From contig CM036758.1 of NCBI GenBank assembly GCA_020796225.1, positions 67,345,274 through 67,409,273 of the forward strand: a stretch of 64,000 bases of DNA. Reading direction: 5' to 3'. The notes beneath the pieces are model-generated. The model was given only the letters and a program-made list of their open reading frames with translations, did not search any database and had not been told where the DNA came from. Source of the DNA: Arion vulgaris (taxonomy: Eukaryota; Mollusca; Gastropoda; Stylommatophora; Arionidae). Positions 1-11,261 of the stretch are shown here, one piece after another; position 1 is the first letter of the stretch; the number at the start of each line of letters is the position of its first letter. The translations under genes were made by a program, and so were the position numbers.

Positions 1-1020
1 TCTCCACTGGGAAATAAGACACAACTTGATCCGTCTAGCTGAGAGTCTCAAAACTATCTCTTCGATGATGATATAAACTTTAAAGTCATTGGGAGACGGT
101 TGTCTCAGATCGATGGGTTAAATCTATGTTCTCTATATGGCTGGATTATTTGGTGAAGTTGAAGACTTCCGAGTGAGTAGGGAGACGGTTGTCTCAGACT
201 ATAGCATACATGTTAACTATAATAAGACTTGTAGCCTCTGTGATTATCTCAGACCTGTCGCTGGGTCTGTCTCTACGCGGGTCTCTGTCTGATGTAGACT
301 ACACTTCCTGAATAGTCGAATCCTTCTGTGTGTGTCTCTTTACTCTTTTCTGACTGGCGAATATTGACTGTTGAAGTCTAACTGTCTCAGGACTACCTAC
401 ACTGACTGGGAGTCCCTTTGGTCTGTCTCAGCCCCTCTGAATCGCTGAATCAATCTGTTCTTTAGTGTTGTGTTCTCTAGATAGTATGTGTATCTCTTCT
501 AGTCTGTCTGCTGGCGAATATTGACTGTGTGTGTCTCTTCAGTTCTAGACAACACTTCTTGACTAGTCAATTCTTCTTGTCTGTAACTGTCTCAGACTCA
601 GACTACCTACTCTCTGTCCCTCTGTCTGAATGAGAATTGACTACCCTCACTGCCTGTCCCTGGGTACCTCTCTGTTCCTCTGTCTCTATCCGAATGCGTG
701 TCTAAAGTTGACTGAAGTTCTGTGAAGTTGTGTCGATGAAGTGTCTAAAGTTGTCTCTTCACTCTTTCTGTCTGTGACTGTCTCAGACTCATACCTACTC
801 TCTGTCCCTCTGTCTGAATGAGAATTGACTACCCTCACTGCCTGTCCCTGGGTACCTCTCTGTTCCTCTGTCTCTATCCGAATGCGCGTCTAAAGTTGTG
901 TCGAATCTACAATAGGCATTCTATTTATCCACTGGCAATTTTCTTTATTTCCAAATTGGTCATTGTCCTGTTAGTATATTTCTCACGGTCAAATCTAGTT
1001 GTTGGTTTGGAAAACCCAGC
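1..1020. repeat. Pyrimidine-rich low-complexity region with a ~110-bp direct repeat
   Basis: The segment is dominated by tgtctc/ctctgt words. A nearly identical block of about 110 bases occurs at 601-710 and again at 789-898 (offset 188). A shorter word, gggagacggttgtctcaga, occurs near 88 and again near 180. The frames seen here have no recognisable protein character. I read it as decayed tandem or satellite-like DNA with no gene. Confidence 0.6.
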
Positions 1021-1257
1021 GAATTTCTAGAAAACAAGAATACAATTAACCTCAAGTTGACTGCAGGAGAAAGAAAGGCAGGGCATAAGTTCACTTCCAG
1101 TTAAGGAAAAACCCCCTTGTTAACATATCTGGTCTGTAATTATACGTCCACAGACCAGGTATATGGTTACCCCTTTGTTTAATTGAAAAATACGTGCCTA
1201 GATGAAGCTTGGGACTAAGAATAAAGCAAGGGAAAAATCTGGTATCATATTCCCTGC

Positions 1258-1340
1258 TACAGCACAACGTACGATCGCTCTTGGGATCAGATCATATACA
1301 AACCACAAAGACTAGTTAACAAGTAGTCGATGTGAAATAA
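1258..1340 (+). mobile_element. SINE-A fragment (3' part, no tail)
   Basis: It matches the 3' half of the GAA-tailed SINE seen complete at 4753-4996: agcacaacgtacgatcgctc, then a diverged cagatcatatacaaaccaca and a gttaacaagtagtcgat end. The head and the GAA tail are missing. The rest of 1021-2450 shows nothing recognisable. Confidence 0.6.
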
Positions 1341-2454
1341 CACCCACCGTCGCTATGAGACAATCATCCTTCAGTAATTGGAAAGAAAGCCCCCGATCCT
1401 AACTCATTAGAAAGAGTTACCGAATGATCCACCAACATGAAGTAGAACATACAAACTTCATGGCAATACAAATTCATTTCCGATTTTTGGATTAAAAACA
1501 GCTAGAACAACTACGGTCTTTTAGACCTCCGTTTACATAACAAAGTCTAGACCGTCTATGAGGATTCAATCTTTAGACGGGGGAATTGGGCATCAAAGTG
1601 GTATGGGTCAGCAGTGACCGTTGCGAAGACGGATGGAACGTGTGCATAACTATGCGCTATATGAACTATCAGCATGCTTATCATGTCCCTTGCCTTCTGA
1701 TGAAATAGACTGAACACATGGATTTTTCTAGAGCGCACTAACGTCAGCTCTATTAACTAACAACAGACATGACTGTTAAAGATGAAAATTAGTGCGCCGC
1801 TATTTGGAAAGCGTAGGGAAGTTACCACATTGTTTTCCAAATAAACAGTACAGTATTACCTATATAATATGTCGACTTCAAAGATACATCAACGAACGAC
1901 TAACACCAGCTTTCTGAATGTTTATTTTGAAGAATCGGAAACACTAAACGCTTTGATGAAGCCTGAACGAGTTATGATAATTCTCTGACGTCTCTCAATA
2001 GTTAGTTAGTTTGTTCCTTTCGTGACAAAGGCGGCACATAGGGCAGAGGTTTTAGATCTCCATGTGATGCGGTTTGTTGCTAGCAGTTAGAGATCTTGTC
2101 TCTCAATAAGGATACAGTATTTCCGCATGTACTATATTTGAACAGTAATTAGGTATCAATCTTTTCCATTCGCGTTTTGTTACCTGTTCAAATATTTCAT
2201 TTAACAATATAATAATGAATATACTGGGGAAAACGAACGACATGAATACTGTAGCGGTGTATTTAATTGTATGAGCTGTTGCGATAAATATGTATATTCA
2301 CACACGCGCGCTCCCACACACCACACACATAAGCGATCGAGTTTAATGAATGTGTATAAGTATACCATTTTAAACCTGATCAATGACAAATTATCCATTT
2401 CTTGAATCCCCCTATATTTAAAGTCACGCCCCCTAATTTTATCCAGCTGTTTAT

Positions 2455-2611
2455 AGGTCATATTTTTGACCCGGAAATAGTTTGAATCTTAGTTGTAGGA
2501 GAGAAAGAAGATGGCGAGGGGGGCAAAGCGAAAGAAGTTGTGAAGCAACTTGTTGGACTCTGCTAACTCTTATTGGAATGTAGTTAATATATCTTGTTGA
2601 GCATAAAGACA
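2455..2611 (+). promoter_or_regulatory. Candidate TATA-less promoter and 5' UTR with uORF
   Basis: Upstream of the exon at 2612 there is an ETS-like core, ccggaaat (2471-2478), and a YY1-like aagatggcg (2508-2516). Both motifs are common around starts of animal housekeeping genes. The ATG inside the second motif opens an 11-codon uORF (2511-2543, MARGAKRKKL then stop) in a strong context (aagATGG). No TATA box was seen near the expected position. The motifs are seen; promoter function is inference. Confidence 0.35.
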
Positions 2612-3019
2612 ATGTATTTTGTGAAAGCAAGAAAACATCTTGAGGAACAAGATGCAGACGAACTGTCAGAGAAAAACCGGAGAGACCGTTATCAGCGCTC
2701 CGATTCAGCTCGTCTTGTTTTGCAAGCAATACCGCAGCAGTTGCAGCACCAACAGTTGAAACAACAGACTGATGATAATAAAGTTTCTAAAGCGGCGCAT
2801 GTTCCAGGATCATCACGAAGTACTAATGTTGGACCAACTGTTGATTCTCAAACGGATTTTAAGCTGGAAGAACTACCTGATGGTGCATGCTATCGACCGA
2901 AAAAGGATTTGTCTAACTTGTTACCATCAACGTCGACATGTCCATTAGGCGCTGCCACTACTCAAGACGCTCCTAGTTCTGATAATCATGAACACAAAGA
3001 ACAAGTACGCGCTGCTGAG
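2612..3019 (+). CDS. Putative first coding exon of an unidentified host gene
   Basis: The open frame from ATG 2612 runs 136 codons and stops being needed at a consensus splice donor (gctgctgag|gtaaga, GT at 3020-3021), giving a phase-0 intron. The frame itself closes soon after, which fits read-through into an intron. The peptide begins MYFVKARKHLEEQDADELSE, is charged with a basic RRDRYQR stretch around residues 25-31, then glutamine-rich (QQLQHQQLKQQ) and Ser/Thr/Pro-rich, so it looks largely disordered with a possible short coiled coil. It has no signal peptide or membrane segment. An in-frame TTG lies six codons upstream (2594), but the ATG is preferred in a eukaryote. It does not resemble any transposon protein in the window, and I do not recognise the family. 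Downstream exons were not found. Confidence 0.45.
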
Positions 3020-3373
3020 GTAAGAACATAATGTATGCATGTCATATATACATATTGCGAATGAATAGTAATTACACATAACATTTTAATAATTAACATA
3101 CAAACTCGTAGTCATATTCATAAGGTCCTATACTATAATTAATAACAATATATTATTAATTATATCGTTGGTATTCAATGACAATGGAATCTGTGGTATA
3201 GTTTCGAGAATGATAGAAGTAGGACCTAGTGGTATACCCTCTACTTAGGTCTTCATTGTGTTCAGCAAATCAAAACCTTTCTTCCAACACTTTTATCCAC
3301 CCTTCCCTCCAAAAGTATGATCATGCTTAAATGAAATTCATAGCTACATTGTTCTGGTTCAATTCTTGTTTTA
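3020..3373 (+). other. Putative intron or intergenic DNA
   Basis: It follows the splice donor at 3020. It is AT-rich and unique-looking. No acceptor plus plausible downstream exon was found before the transposon debris begins at 3374. Confidence 0.3.
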
Positions 3374-3525
3374 AAAAGCTTCTTCTTCGAGCTCTCCATA
3401 TCGACCACTTGTCAACCACTCTGTGTGATTTGTATGTGATTTGAGCCTAAGAACGATTTTACATTGTGCCAGTAGGCCACAAGTAGGCCAGCACATCCGA
3501 TTTCTGCACGCAGCACTGGTGGTTT
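3374..3525 (-). mobile_element. SINE-A, partial, reverse orientation
   Basis: It reads from gcttcttcttcgagctctcc through cgaccacttgtcaaccactc to ggccagcacatccgatttct, the reverse complement of SINE-A with its GAA tail at the left. The 5' head is missing. Confidence 0.75.
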
Positions 3526-3924
3526 TAAAAAACATGTTTCCCTAAAACTATCGCTAATATATATCATTGTTCAACTAATGTATATCAGTTAATTCTACTT
3601 AGTATGTGTACCTGTTAAGATAGCTAGTCATAGTCACAATACTCCTTAGTCACCATTTTATGACACACAATGTGTGGTAAGAGTACAGTGACACTGTTTT
3701 CTTTTCCTTATAAGGTGCTGCACAATTCAAATGGAGTGATTATTACAAAAAAGAAGTGATTTAGTTCAGAATAACCAGATGTGCTGTTAAGAGTATAAAA
3801 CAAATATCATCATATATAAGAACATTCTGTCAGTTGTCTGCTAAAAGGGATGGCTCACTGAATGCAGGGATGTTGGTCCTAGCAACTTTCAACATAATTA
3901 ATGGGAACATTTTTTTTTTTATAA

Positions 3925-4150
3925 GAAAGAGAAGATGGAGATATGTTGGACACACTTGAGAAGAAATGATCAACGAATATAAAGCAGGCATTGAAGTGGG
4001 ATGCAAAGGGTTCAAGAAAGAGAGGTCGACCTAGGGAGACCCAGAAACGAACTTTGCTGAGAGAGGCAAGAAATGTCGATCTCAGTTCCATGGAGGAGAT
4101 TGAATACTTGCAGGCCCTATGTACTATAAGGTACGAGAATTATTATTATT
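3925..4150 (+). pseudogene. LINE-w 3' end (reverse transcriptase C-terminus), frameshifted
   Basis: Translating across frames gives a RRWRYVGHT block, then Q.RGRPRETQKRTLLREARN and LSSMEEIE, the same C-terminal block as at 14458-14757. A frameshift and stop separate the two parts. It ends ggtacgagaattattattat, the (ATT)n tail typical of this lineage here. It is a short 5'-truncated LINE copy. Confidence 0.75.
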
Positions 4151-4738
4151 ACCAGTGAATATTACCTGTCTTTTTTTCTTTCTTTGCTTGCTATCATTAT
4201 TATTGTAGTCATCATCATAATTGTGTGCTGGCTGACGTAGTCGATCACGGATTACCACAAATCTCTGGTGTTTGCTATCATCTCAAATGTTGACACTCTT
4301 CTGTGCCATAAAGTCTTGTAGTACCACCTCATTTGATTTCGGTTCAGACCACCGTTCTCGTCAGGGACAGTAACCATAACTTATCTTTTTATTTATTTAT
4401 TGTCCTTCTTCCGTGACCTTTGTTTTTGAGTTAAGTCTCTGTGGACTGCAAACTGGGCAGTCAGCTTGAGGTCTGTCAGGTTTTCCCAAAGCGAGTTTTC
4501 AGGTTGACTGGGTGTGGCCACATATTGCTTCTTGTCCAAGATTCATCTCCATGCAGGAGTGCTAGTACCAAACCTCGTTGTTCCCAGTAATTAGTGATGG
4601 ATGAATAGTAAATATTTATTGCCCAAAGGCCTATTATTGTCTGGATACAAAAGTACCACATAGCACCTAGGGAAAAGTATTTGTTACTTTATCAATGCTA
4701 AAAAGATCATTTGGTCACATATATAAACATGACACATT
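4151..4738. other. No gene seen
   Basis: Anonymous AT-rich DNA. The small frames have no domain character. Confidence 0.4.
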
Positions 4739-4752
4739 GATCAAAACCTTGG

Positions 4753-4996
4753 CGTGGTGTGCTGGGACCCACAAGGAAAGCAAAGAATAGTACCACTGCG
4801 ACCTACACGGCATGTCGTAAGAGGCGACTGATGTAGGACCTAGGAAGCTACCTAGTAAATAAAAAGCATAGCAGAAATCAGATGTGCTGCCCTTGCCGTA
4901 GGTGCACAATGTACAATCACTCTTAGGTTCAGATCACATACAAATCACAAAGAGTGGTTAATAAGTGGTCAATATGGAGTGTTTGAAGAAGAAGAA
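4753..4996 (+). mobile_element. SINE-A, complete copy with 14-bp target duplication
   Basis: This reference copy runs from gcgtggtgtgctgggaccca to a gaagaagaa tail. It is flanked by perfect direct repeats gatcaaaaccttgg at 4739-4752 and 4997-5010. The tail at the right end and the 14-bp duplication fix the orientation and show LINE-type target-primed insertion. Length is about 244 bp. I see no clear tRNA A/B boxes in the head. Confidence 0.9.
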
Positions 4997-5010
4997 GATC
5001 AAAACCTTGG

Positions 5011-5560
5011 AGGAAAGTTGAAGGACGAAGAAGAAGACAGAGAAACAAGTTTGAGGGAAACATAACATCAAGAGATAGACAAATTACAGCCTGACAGAGT
5101 TCATTATAAAGACAAGATACAGGGGATGTTGGAGGTCGATTGCGGCAAACTTTTGATGCAGAGATGGCACCTGAACCGATAGATCAGCAGGAGGACTGAC
5201 TGCCATGGTTTTCCAACAAATTTAGTTACTTCTCCTGACTGTACGCTCTATCCAATTGTATCTGTGTCATATCAGGTAGAAAGATTAGTGTCTCTAGTTC
5301 CAGTCATTTCGAATTCTCAGTACACTTGTGAATACCTATATTATGCAGAAAATAGGTACATTTCGAATACTTGTTGCTCTTGCGAATAACTGTATATGTT
5401 GTTGCTAATCTTTTCATTGCAAATATTCTTTAAGTAACTTCTAATTGGTACATCTTGAATACTCACTTTATGTGAAACACCTGTAGATGCCTTCACTATT
5501 CATAATTTTTAGAGCATTTGATGACGCATGTCTTGGGAAAATTTTATGGAGTAGTTCGGC
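5011..5560. other. No gene seen
   Basis: Unique-looking AT-rich sequence, with some diverged repetition of a gaatac/cttgaatac word around 5290-5470. No recognisable coding or RNA feature. Confidence 0.35.
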
Positions 5561-5675
5561 TGTCTGCTCCGGGCCTTGCAAGGGGAGCAAAGAATAGTAA
5601 CACTGCGACCTACAAGGCATGTGTAAGAGGCGACTTAGGTAGGGGTCTATGGAAGCTACCCCAGTAAATAAAACC
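5561..5675 (+). mobile_element. SINE-A fragment (5' head)
   Basis: It contains ccgggccttgcaaggggagc, agaatagtaacactgcgacc and aagctaccccagtaaataaa, matching the first half of SINE-A. It is truncated where the tail half should follow. Confidence 0.75.
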
Positions 5676-6285
5676 CTCCTTAACCAGCTTGTCTGCTCTC
5701 TCATTTCCTGATATGCCACAGTGAGCACTCTATGTTCTAATGTCTAGATACTTTGTTTCTTCATTTACTTCCATATTTTATCTTAACTGATCGCGTACAA
5801 GCCATTTCTGTAAAGATCCACAACACTTACCGCATGAACTTTTCACCATTGTAAAGATTGGACATATGTAGCAGCTTTTCCGTTATCCATTTCTTTTAAA
5901 CTTTTATATTAACAGAAAACTACTTAAAAGAGAAGTGTAAACAATAACGCATACATATCTTCGAGGCATATGCTAGAAATAGTGAAGCGGAGTTTACCAT
6001 TCATTCTAGAATACTCTATGACCAAAAACACTAAAGATTTGTTAAATTAAATGACAAGATGCTAGTTTGTGAACAGTTAGTAAACAATGCATTCATTTAT
6101 ACTTTTCTTAATTTATACATATAGTTATGTATGGTTATATCATAGTTTATATATATTCATAAATGGATTACCAATATAAAGAGAGCAGTCGGACTTGTTA
6201 ATTCAACTTATTGTTCATCAAGACCCTTGGTAAGTTGGAATTTTGTTCTTCCAATTTCAATTTTTAATGAATGCTAATATCGTCT
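5676..6285. other. No gene seen
   Basis: AT-rich DNA between repeat fragments. Confidence 0.3.
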
Positions 6286-6605
6286 TTCTTTTCTTCTTTC
6301 TTTCTTTTATCATCACACTGCTACTGAGTTGTTGTCCAGTATCGTCATGGTTTTCTGTTTTTCTCTTGTGCTGTTCTGCTGATAGTTATTTTTGCTCTTT
6401 GACAGGATTCTGCTATGCCATATAACCATCTTTTCTGTGGTCTTCCTTCGCCTTGTTCTGTTGTAGAAGACTGTATACTGTGGAGTTTGGATGCATTCTT
6501 ATTAAGTGGCCAAACCACTTTTTTCTCAATGTAATTTCAGTGAGGTAACCTGCGTAATATTTGCCAATGTAGTATTTTGTGAAACTACATCCATTTGTCT
6601 TCAAT
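6286..6605 (-). pseudogene. Degenerate LINE C-terminal fragment
   Basis: The minus strand encodes a block with RKKWFGHLIRMHPNSTVYS followed by a basic, lysine-rich tail, resembling the WxGHxxRM...RP region downstream of LINE reverse transcriptases. Related sequence lies at 53195-53440 in the same orientation, so this is a dispersed repeat. Both are broken. Confidence 0.55.
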
Positions 6606-7169
6606 TTGATATTTAATAAGTCATATTACAAATCATATTATAAATCATATTTAGAAACAATATGTTAGCTTTGCTAAACTATGAGTGGAATTATTTGGGA
6701 ACTAAAAAAATAATTCTGTCCAGAGGCCAAAAAACTGTAACTAATCAGTTCAGCTATTTAAAAAAAAAAAAAATGCTATTCTGCTGATTAAGGTTGTCCA
6801 ATTAGCTTGCTCTTTATTGCATTCCTATTATAAAGTCACAAAAATTCCTACTGCTCATCTTCTTTTTATTTCTTTTCAAACTATTGCATTAGCATTTCAC
6901 CAGATAGTTATCATCTCATGAGATTTGTGTTGTACTTTTAATACGTAATCAAACTATCTGTTAAATTTTTCACTTTATACACCACTTGTTATAGTATGGG
7001 TAGGAGTGACGTCAGAATAACGAATATATTGCAAACTTTCATTAACTGATTTCTGTCTAGAACTACTTGGGTTAAAAAGACGTGGAAGAAAGAGTTATTG
7101 AAGACATGATAATAAATTAACAAATAGCTTATTTTGGAAAGAGAAATCAGAAGAGCTCAGAAATAACAG

Positions 7170-7262
7170 ACTGTGAAAAGCACTATTTATGAAGCGCATA
7201 CAAAAGCTTGTTCTAGAAATCTCTACTTATCCTGATACTCTGAGGCAAAATAGGATTAGGGG
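7170..7262 (+). repeat. DR-J dispersed repeat, single-copy form
   Basis: It reads actatttatgaagcgcatac, then ctagaaatctctacttatcc and tgaggcaaaataggat. The same string occurs reversed at 37680-37775, and at 40945-41115 where part of it is tandemly tripled. It probably derives from a LINE 3' region, because the last copy directly follows LINE coding sequence. 6606-7169 shows nothing recognisable. Confidence 0.6.
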
Positions 7263-7345
7263 AAAAAAAGAGAGAAAATGGACTGTCTTATATCTAACTA
7301 AAATAATTGGTTGAGTATAAAAGGTAATATTTTATGACAGAACCA

Positions 7346-7582
7346 TCAGAGTCCAAAGGGGAAGAATTGACTTCATTGCGTCAGGTTTTCCCATATGGCT
7401 CCGTCCCTGTCGACAGAGATGACATGCCATCTGTTGGGAGCATTGCACAAACTTCATAGCTCCGGCAACAATCCTAGGGATCTCATGAAAACATTGTACA
7501 TGTGTCTCGGTCCGGGTTCGAACCCACAACCTTCATTATGACAGCCAAACGACTTAACCACTTCTTCATTGAAATCCCCTAA
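7346..7582 (-). mobile_element. SINE-B (tRNA-derived), reverse
   Basis: The reverse complement carries a B-box-like gggttcgaaccc, a conserved gatccctaggattgttgccg body and a ...cccggtgcaatgaagtca-type 3' end as in the better copy at 27812-28055. The A-box side lies near 7560. It is a diverged copy. Confidence 0.75.
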
Positions 7583-7844
7583 GAACCATGAAGAGGCGAA
7601 CAAATAACAGTCTTTCTAAACGTTCCACCAAAACAAGAAAAATACTATTCAGTTGATTTAATGTAGCCAACGTTCGTTGTAGAAATTGCTCTTAATCTAA
7701 TTCAAACTCTATGTATATAATTCATTCTTATATGTTTAGACAAATACGTGGATGTATCAGTCTGTATTGATTTGTCAGTCTGGGTGTAACATTAATCCGT
7801 TCCCAATTGTTTTGTGAATATTCGCTGAGGTTTGGTTATATGTA

Positions 7845-8095
7845 AAGTGGCCTAGAGGCTAGGTGCTCATCTCCAAAGGTACCAGGTTCGCTCCTTTGTG
7901 GAGCCATCTGGATATTTTTCCAGAGATCCTTGATCTCAATGCAGGTGAGATCGAGTTCCTAGTCCTATTGGAGACTGACGATACAACGTAGGTCTCATGT
8001 TCAATTTGAGCACGTAAAAGAACCCGTGGCAGTTCAAAATCGAGAAGAACAGGCTAGAAAGCCGCTGCCCGGGAACAATTCATTAGAAAAGATTA
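7845..8095 (+). mobile_element. SINE-G (tRNA-like head)
   Basis: It begins aagtggcctagaggctaggt with a B-box-like caggttcgctcc, then ccagagatccttgatctcaa and gcacgtaaaagaacccgtgg. A reverse copy lies at 49070-49315, which defines both ends approximately. 8096-8450 shows nothing further. Confidence 0.6.
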
Positions 8096-8454
8096 AAAAT
8101 AGAATTCCTACAAAAATATCTTCACCATCTTCAAAATTACATCGGAGACCCTCGCCGGTGCTACGGAGTTTGTGCACTGCAGCTGAGATCTTCTTTTGTA
8201 AGACAAAGATCGGAGCATACATGGTTACTCACCAAAGTGCAATGATGATGGTCCTATCAAATCAAACAATCTAATAAATTCCAACTTAAAATTGACTCAC
8301 TTTTTTTCAAAGTGTATATGTGGTGTTAAATTTATGGTCCAGTGTCACATGAGAGCGAGCTACCAAGTAGACATGTTGTGGGTATATAAATAAATTAAAA
8401 TTTCATGTAGTTTTCTTTAGACCTTAGGATATGAAGGCACTGCATATTTTTTAA

Positions 8455-8602
8455 CCCTAGTGTGCAGGAGGTAGGATGACCAATTCTTTTCCTCACGTGT
8501 GGAGCGTTCAGTATGGGGTTGAACCCACACCTCTCTCGTGTCCGAGTCGACAGGCGAGCGTTTATGCATTACGCTAATCTGTCGGATACAAACCATCAAT
8601 GC
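8455..8602 (-). mobile_element. SINE-H (tRNA-like head), reverse
   Basis: The reverse complement has an A-box-like region (agcgtaatgcataaacgctc) and a B-box-like gtgtgggttcaacccc, as in the forward copy around 57205-57345. The gtgcaggaggtaggatgacc end also recurs near 46855. Confidence 0.5.
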
Positions 8603-8782
8603 CTACCCGGGCAATGCCGGGTAGAACTGCTAGTACTGTAATATATTCAAGTTCCGTGAGCTTTCTGTAAATATAAGTTGTTAGATTGTTTGCTTCACAG
8701 CGCAAACGTACATCAGCTGCAGATTGTTGTGTTAATGTACTAAACGAAAGTCATAGCTACTACATCTTGATATATAACCCGC

Positions 8783-9044
8783 TTGTGTGGGGCCGGGACT
8801 CGCAAGGGAAGCAAAGAATAGTACCACTGCGACCTTACAAGGAATGTTGTAAGAGGCAACTTGTGTATGTTCTAGGGAGGCTACCCTAGTAAATAAAAAG
8901 CATCGCTGAAATCGGATGTGCTGGCCTACTTGTAAGGGCATAACAGGCACATCACACAATCGCTTTTAGATTCAGATCACATACAAATCACACAGAGTAG
9001 TTAATAAGTGGTCGATATGGAGCGTTCGAGAAGAAGAAGAAATC
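8783..9044 (+). mobile_element. SINE-A, near full length
   Basis: Head ggggccgggactcgcaaggg, middle gctaccctagtaaataaaaa, end gtcgatatggagcgttcgag followed by an (agaag)n tail. No clear target duplication remains. Confidence 0.85.
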
Positions 9045-9438
9045 TAAATTTGCTCCAGCATTGGAACTCGGGAAAGGCGCATTATTAAATAAATATCTGG
9101 CTTCTTAGATGCAACACTTAGCGATAGATTAGCGGCACGCGAAGTTAATTGAAGAAATGCGTGCCCTTCTTGGATAGAGTTACTTTATGGAGTAATATGA
9201 ACTGCGGAAGAATAAATATATACCCTCTTATTCAGACCAGTGGTTCTAAAATTGTATCAAAGTTAACGCTGAGAAGTTAGAACCTCTCTGATTATCTTGA
9301 GATTGTTTCCCGATACAGTTAAAAAGTTAGTCATATCGGTAAGGTATTGCTTCACAAGACCGTTCGTGCATGTTTGGTAAAGTGTCCTCATTCAGGGGAA
9401 AACACGTTTATTTCTTTTCTTCGGCGTTCGCTATAAAG

Positions 9439-9891
9439 CATAGATTCCTAAACTTCTTCGACCCACCGCCCACTTTGAACAACATAAACTTTGTAACGCC
9501 CCCTCCTCCACATTTTAACAGTTTGTCAACGCCCCCACATATATACATGTTCTATTTTCTCTTTGACATAGAAAATTGATATATATTTCTGTAATGCATG
9601 GTCAATTTTCAAATGATTATATACATGAAATACATTTTTTTAATGAAAAATGTATCGTGTAAGACGGGCATAAGATGAATTAAAATGCAGAATTCAAATT
9701 TTAAATGATTATTCAATCGCAAAATCACGAAAATAATTTATTTTAAAATATTTATTATTAATTTTTCTGTAAGGAGCCACCGACATCTAATCGCCTGAAC
9801 ACCCCCTACTTATTCTGAACCACTATCGCCCCCTCAGAACGCTTCAGCGCCCACTGGGAGGGTCGGTACCGCCCACTTTGGGGAAACCCTG
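9439..9891 (-). mobile_element. hAT-type MITE (family 1), intact single-unit form, reverse
   Basis: The ends are catagattcctaaac at the left and gggaaaccctg at the right, the reverse of the family ends CAGxGTTTCCCAAAG and CATAGATyCCCAAAC. The flanks ctataaag and atattaag are a decayed 8-bp duplication (6 of 8 match). Inside are the aacataaactttgtaacgcc block and the cgcttcagcgcccactggga block seen in the copies at 34459 and 41780. It has no transposase, so it is non-autonomous. This copy carries the 26-bp module only once. Confidence 0.75.
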
Positions 9892-9954
9892 ATATTAAGT
9901 AACCACTTATAATCCCCATGTTTGGGGTTTATTCCCAAAAATGTATTTAAGAAA

Positions 9955-10400
9955 AAGAAGGTCCAAAGTCGAAGGAGCGATTTCATTGCACCGGGTTTTC
10001 TATATGCCTCGTTCTCTCCATAGAAATGGCTCGGTTCTCTCCATAGAAATGGTTCGGTTCTTCCATAAAATGGTCGGTTCTCTCCATAGAAATTTCGGTT
10101 TCTCCATAGAAATGGTCGGTTCCTCCATAGAAACCTCGAGTTCTCCATAGAAATGTTGGTTCTTCCATAGAAAATGGTATCGGTTCTTCCATGAAATGGT
10201 CGGTTCTTCCAAGAAAGCGTTTCAAGAAATGGTTCGGTTCTCTCCATAGAAATGGCTCGGTTCTCGCCATAGAAATGGTATACCAATAGTCGAGCGTATT
10301 GAACAAAGCACGAAACCCGCAGCTGCGACAACAATTCTAGGGATCTCTTGAAAAAAAGATGCACTAGTGCTGTCCAGATTCGAACCAGCGACGTTCCAAG
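9955..10400 (-). mobile_element. SINE-B interrupted by its own internal minisatellite
   Basis: Left part 9955-10010 (aagtcgaaggagcgatttca, caccgggttttctatatgcc) and right part 10280-10400 (gcacgaaacccgcagctgcg, attctagggatctcttg, ccagattcgaaccagcgacg) are the two halves of a reverse SINE-B. Between them lies a tandem array absent from other copies. A B box (ggttcgaatctgg) is readable on the minus strand near 10376-10388. Confidence 0.8.
10012..10278. repeat. ~23-bp minisatellite born inside SINE-B
   Basis: About 11 variable units built on ggttcggttctctccatag plus aaat. The equivalent single-copy stretch in other SINE-B copies reads ctcggtccctctccgcagaa plus atg, so the unit is an amplified internal piece of the SINE. 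The frames through this array are by-products of the period. Confidence 0.8.
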
Positions 10401-10719
10401 ACAAACAGTTTAAGAAATAGAGACCTCCAGACTTAAGCCAACTTGGGTTAAGTATATTATGCTGTTAGTGTACAGCGGAGATGAGATATTTATTCTCTTC
10501 TCTCGCATCACCGCTAACGATGTACCAGATCTCCCATAAATTCTATTCAGTGGAAATCTGATCCATGCATCTTAGCATTGGTGTGTTTACGTCGCATCTT
10601 CAGCACCATTGGACTCTGGTGCTTATCCTTCGGCGATGTGTCCGGTTTCAGTCAGCGTTTACGCAGTTCACTCTCCGTTCTGTAGCCATCTAGTGTTTTT
10701 ACAGTGTGGGGTAACTAGC

Positions 10720-10872
10720 CCCACGTCTAACCTCCTTAGTCGCCTCTTACGACATGCGTGGAGGTAACAGTGGTTCTATTCTTTACTTCCCAAATTGGGC
10801 CCCGGTAACTACTCGGGCAAGATATTTATTCAATTCAGCCCAACATATCCGATTTCGGCAAGCATTTTTATT
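10720..10872 (-). mobile_element. SINE-C/A-type head, reverse; left breakpoint of the duplication
   Basis: It reads taacctccttagtcgcctct, tacgacatgcgtgg, tggttctattctttacttcc, ctactcgggcaa, then atccgatttcggcaag: the reversed head of the GAA-tailed SINE group (compare 44571-44695). The word gacatgcgtg at 10751-10760 marks where the first duplicated unit starts. 10401-10719 shows nothing recognisable. Confidence 0.7.
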
Positions 10873-11261
10873 TGGGCTCGCATTCTCTATCCCATTAGTC
10901 TCCATACTGATTACATAATACGTATGTTTCTTCTATTTAAAATGAGTCTGTAGCTATGTCCCGGACACCGAGTCTTTTTCCCAGGGAAATGTTCCTGAAA
11001 AGGATCACCACTATAGTCGTTTGGGACATATGTCGTTTGTATCTAATAAGGTCTTTTGGGATCCATCCTGAAGCCAACGTCGCAGACCGGTCACGCCGAT
11101 GTAGGTCGTAGTATTACTATTCTTACCTCCCCTTGCGAGCTCCGGCAACACACGGGCGCTGGATATTAGCAATAACAGAGGCAAGTAGGAAACACCATGC
11201 ACGTGACGCACTCGATGACATTTGCTAGAACTCTTGGCATAGCTTACATTAATAAAGGAGT

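Noticed and set aside
8026..8274. 82-residue forward frame as a gene
   Set aside because: Begins inside SINE-G and has no recognisable domain.
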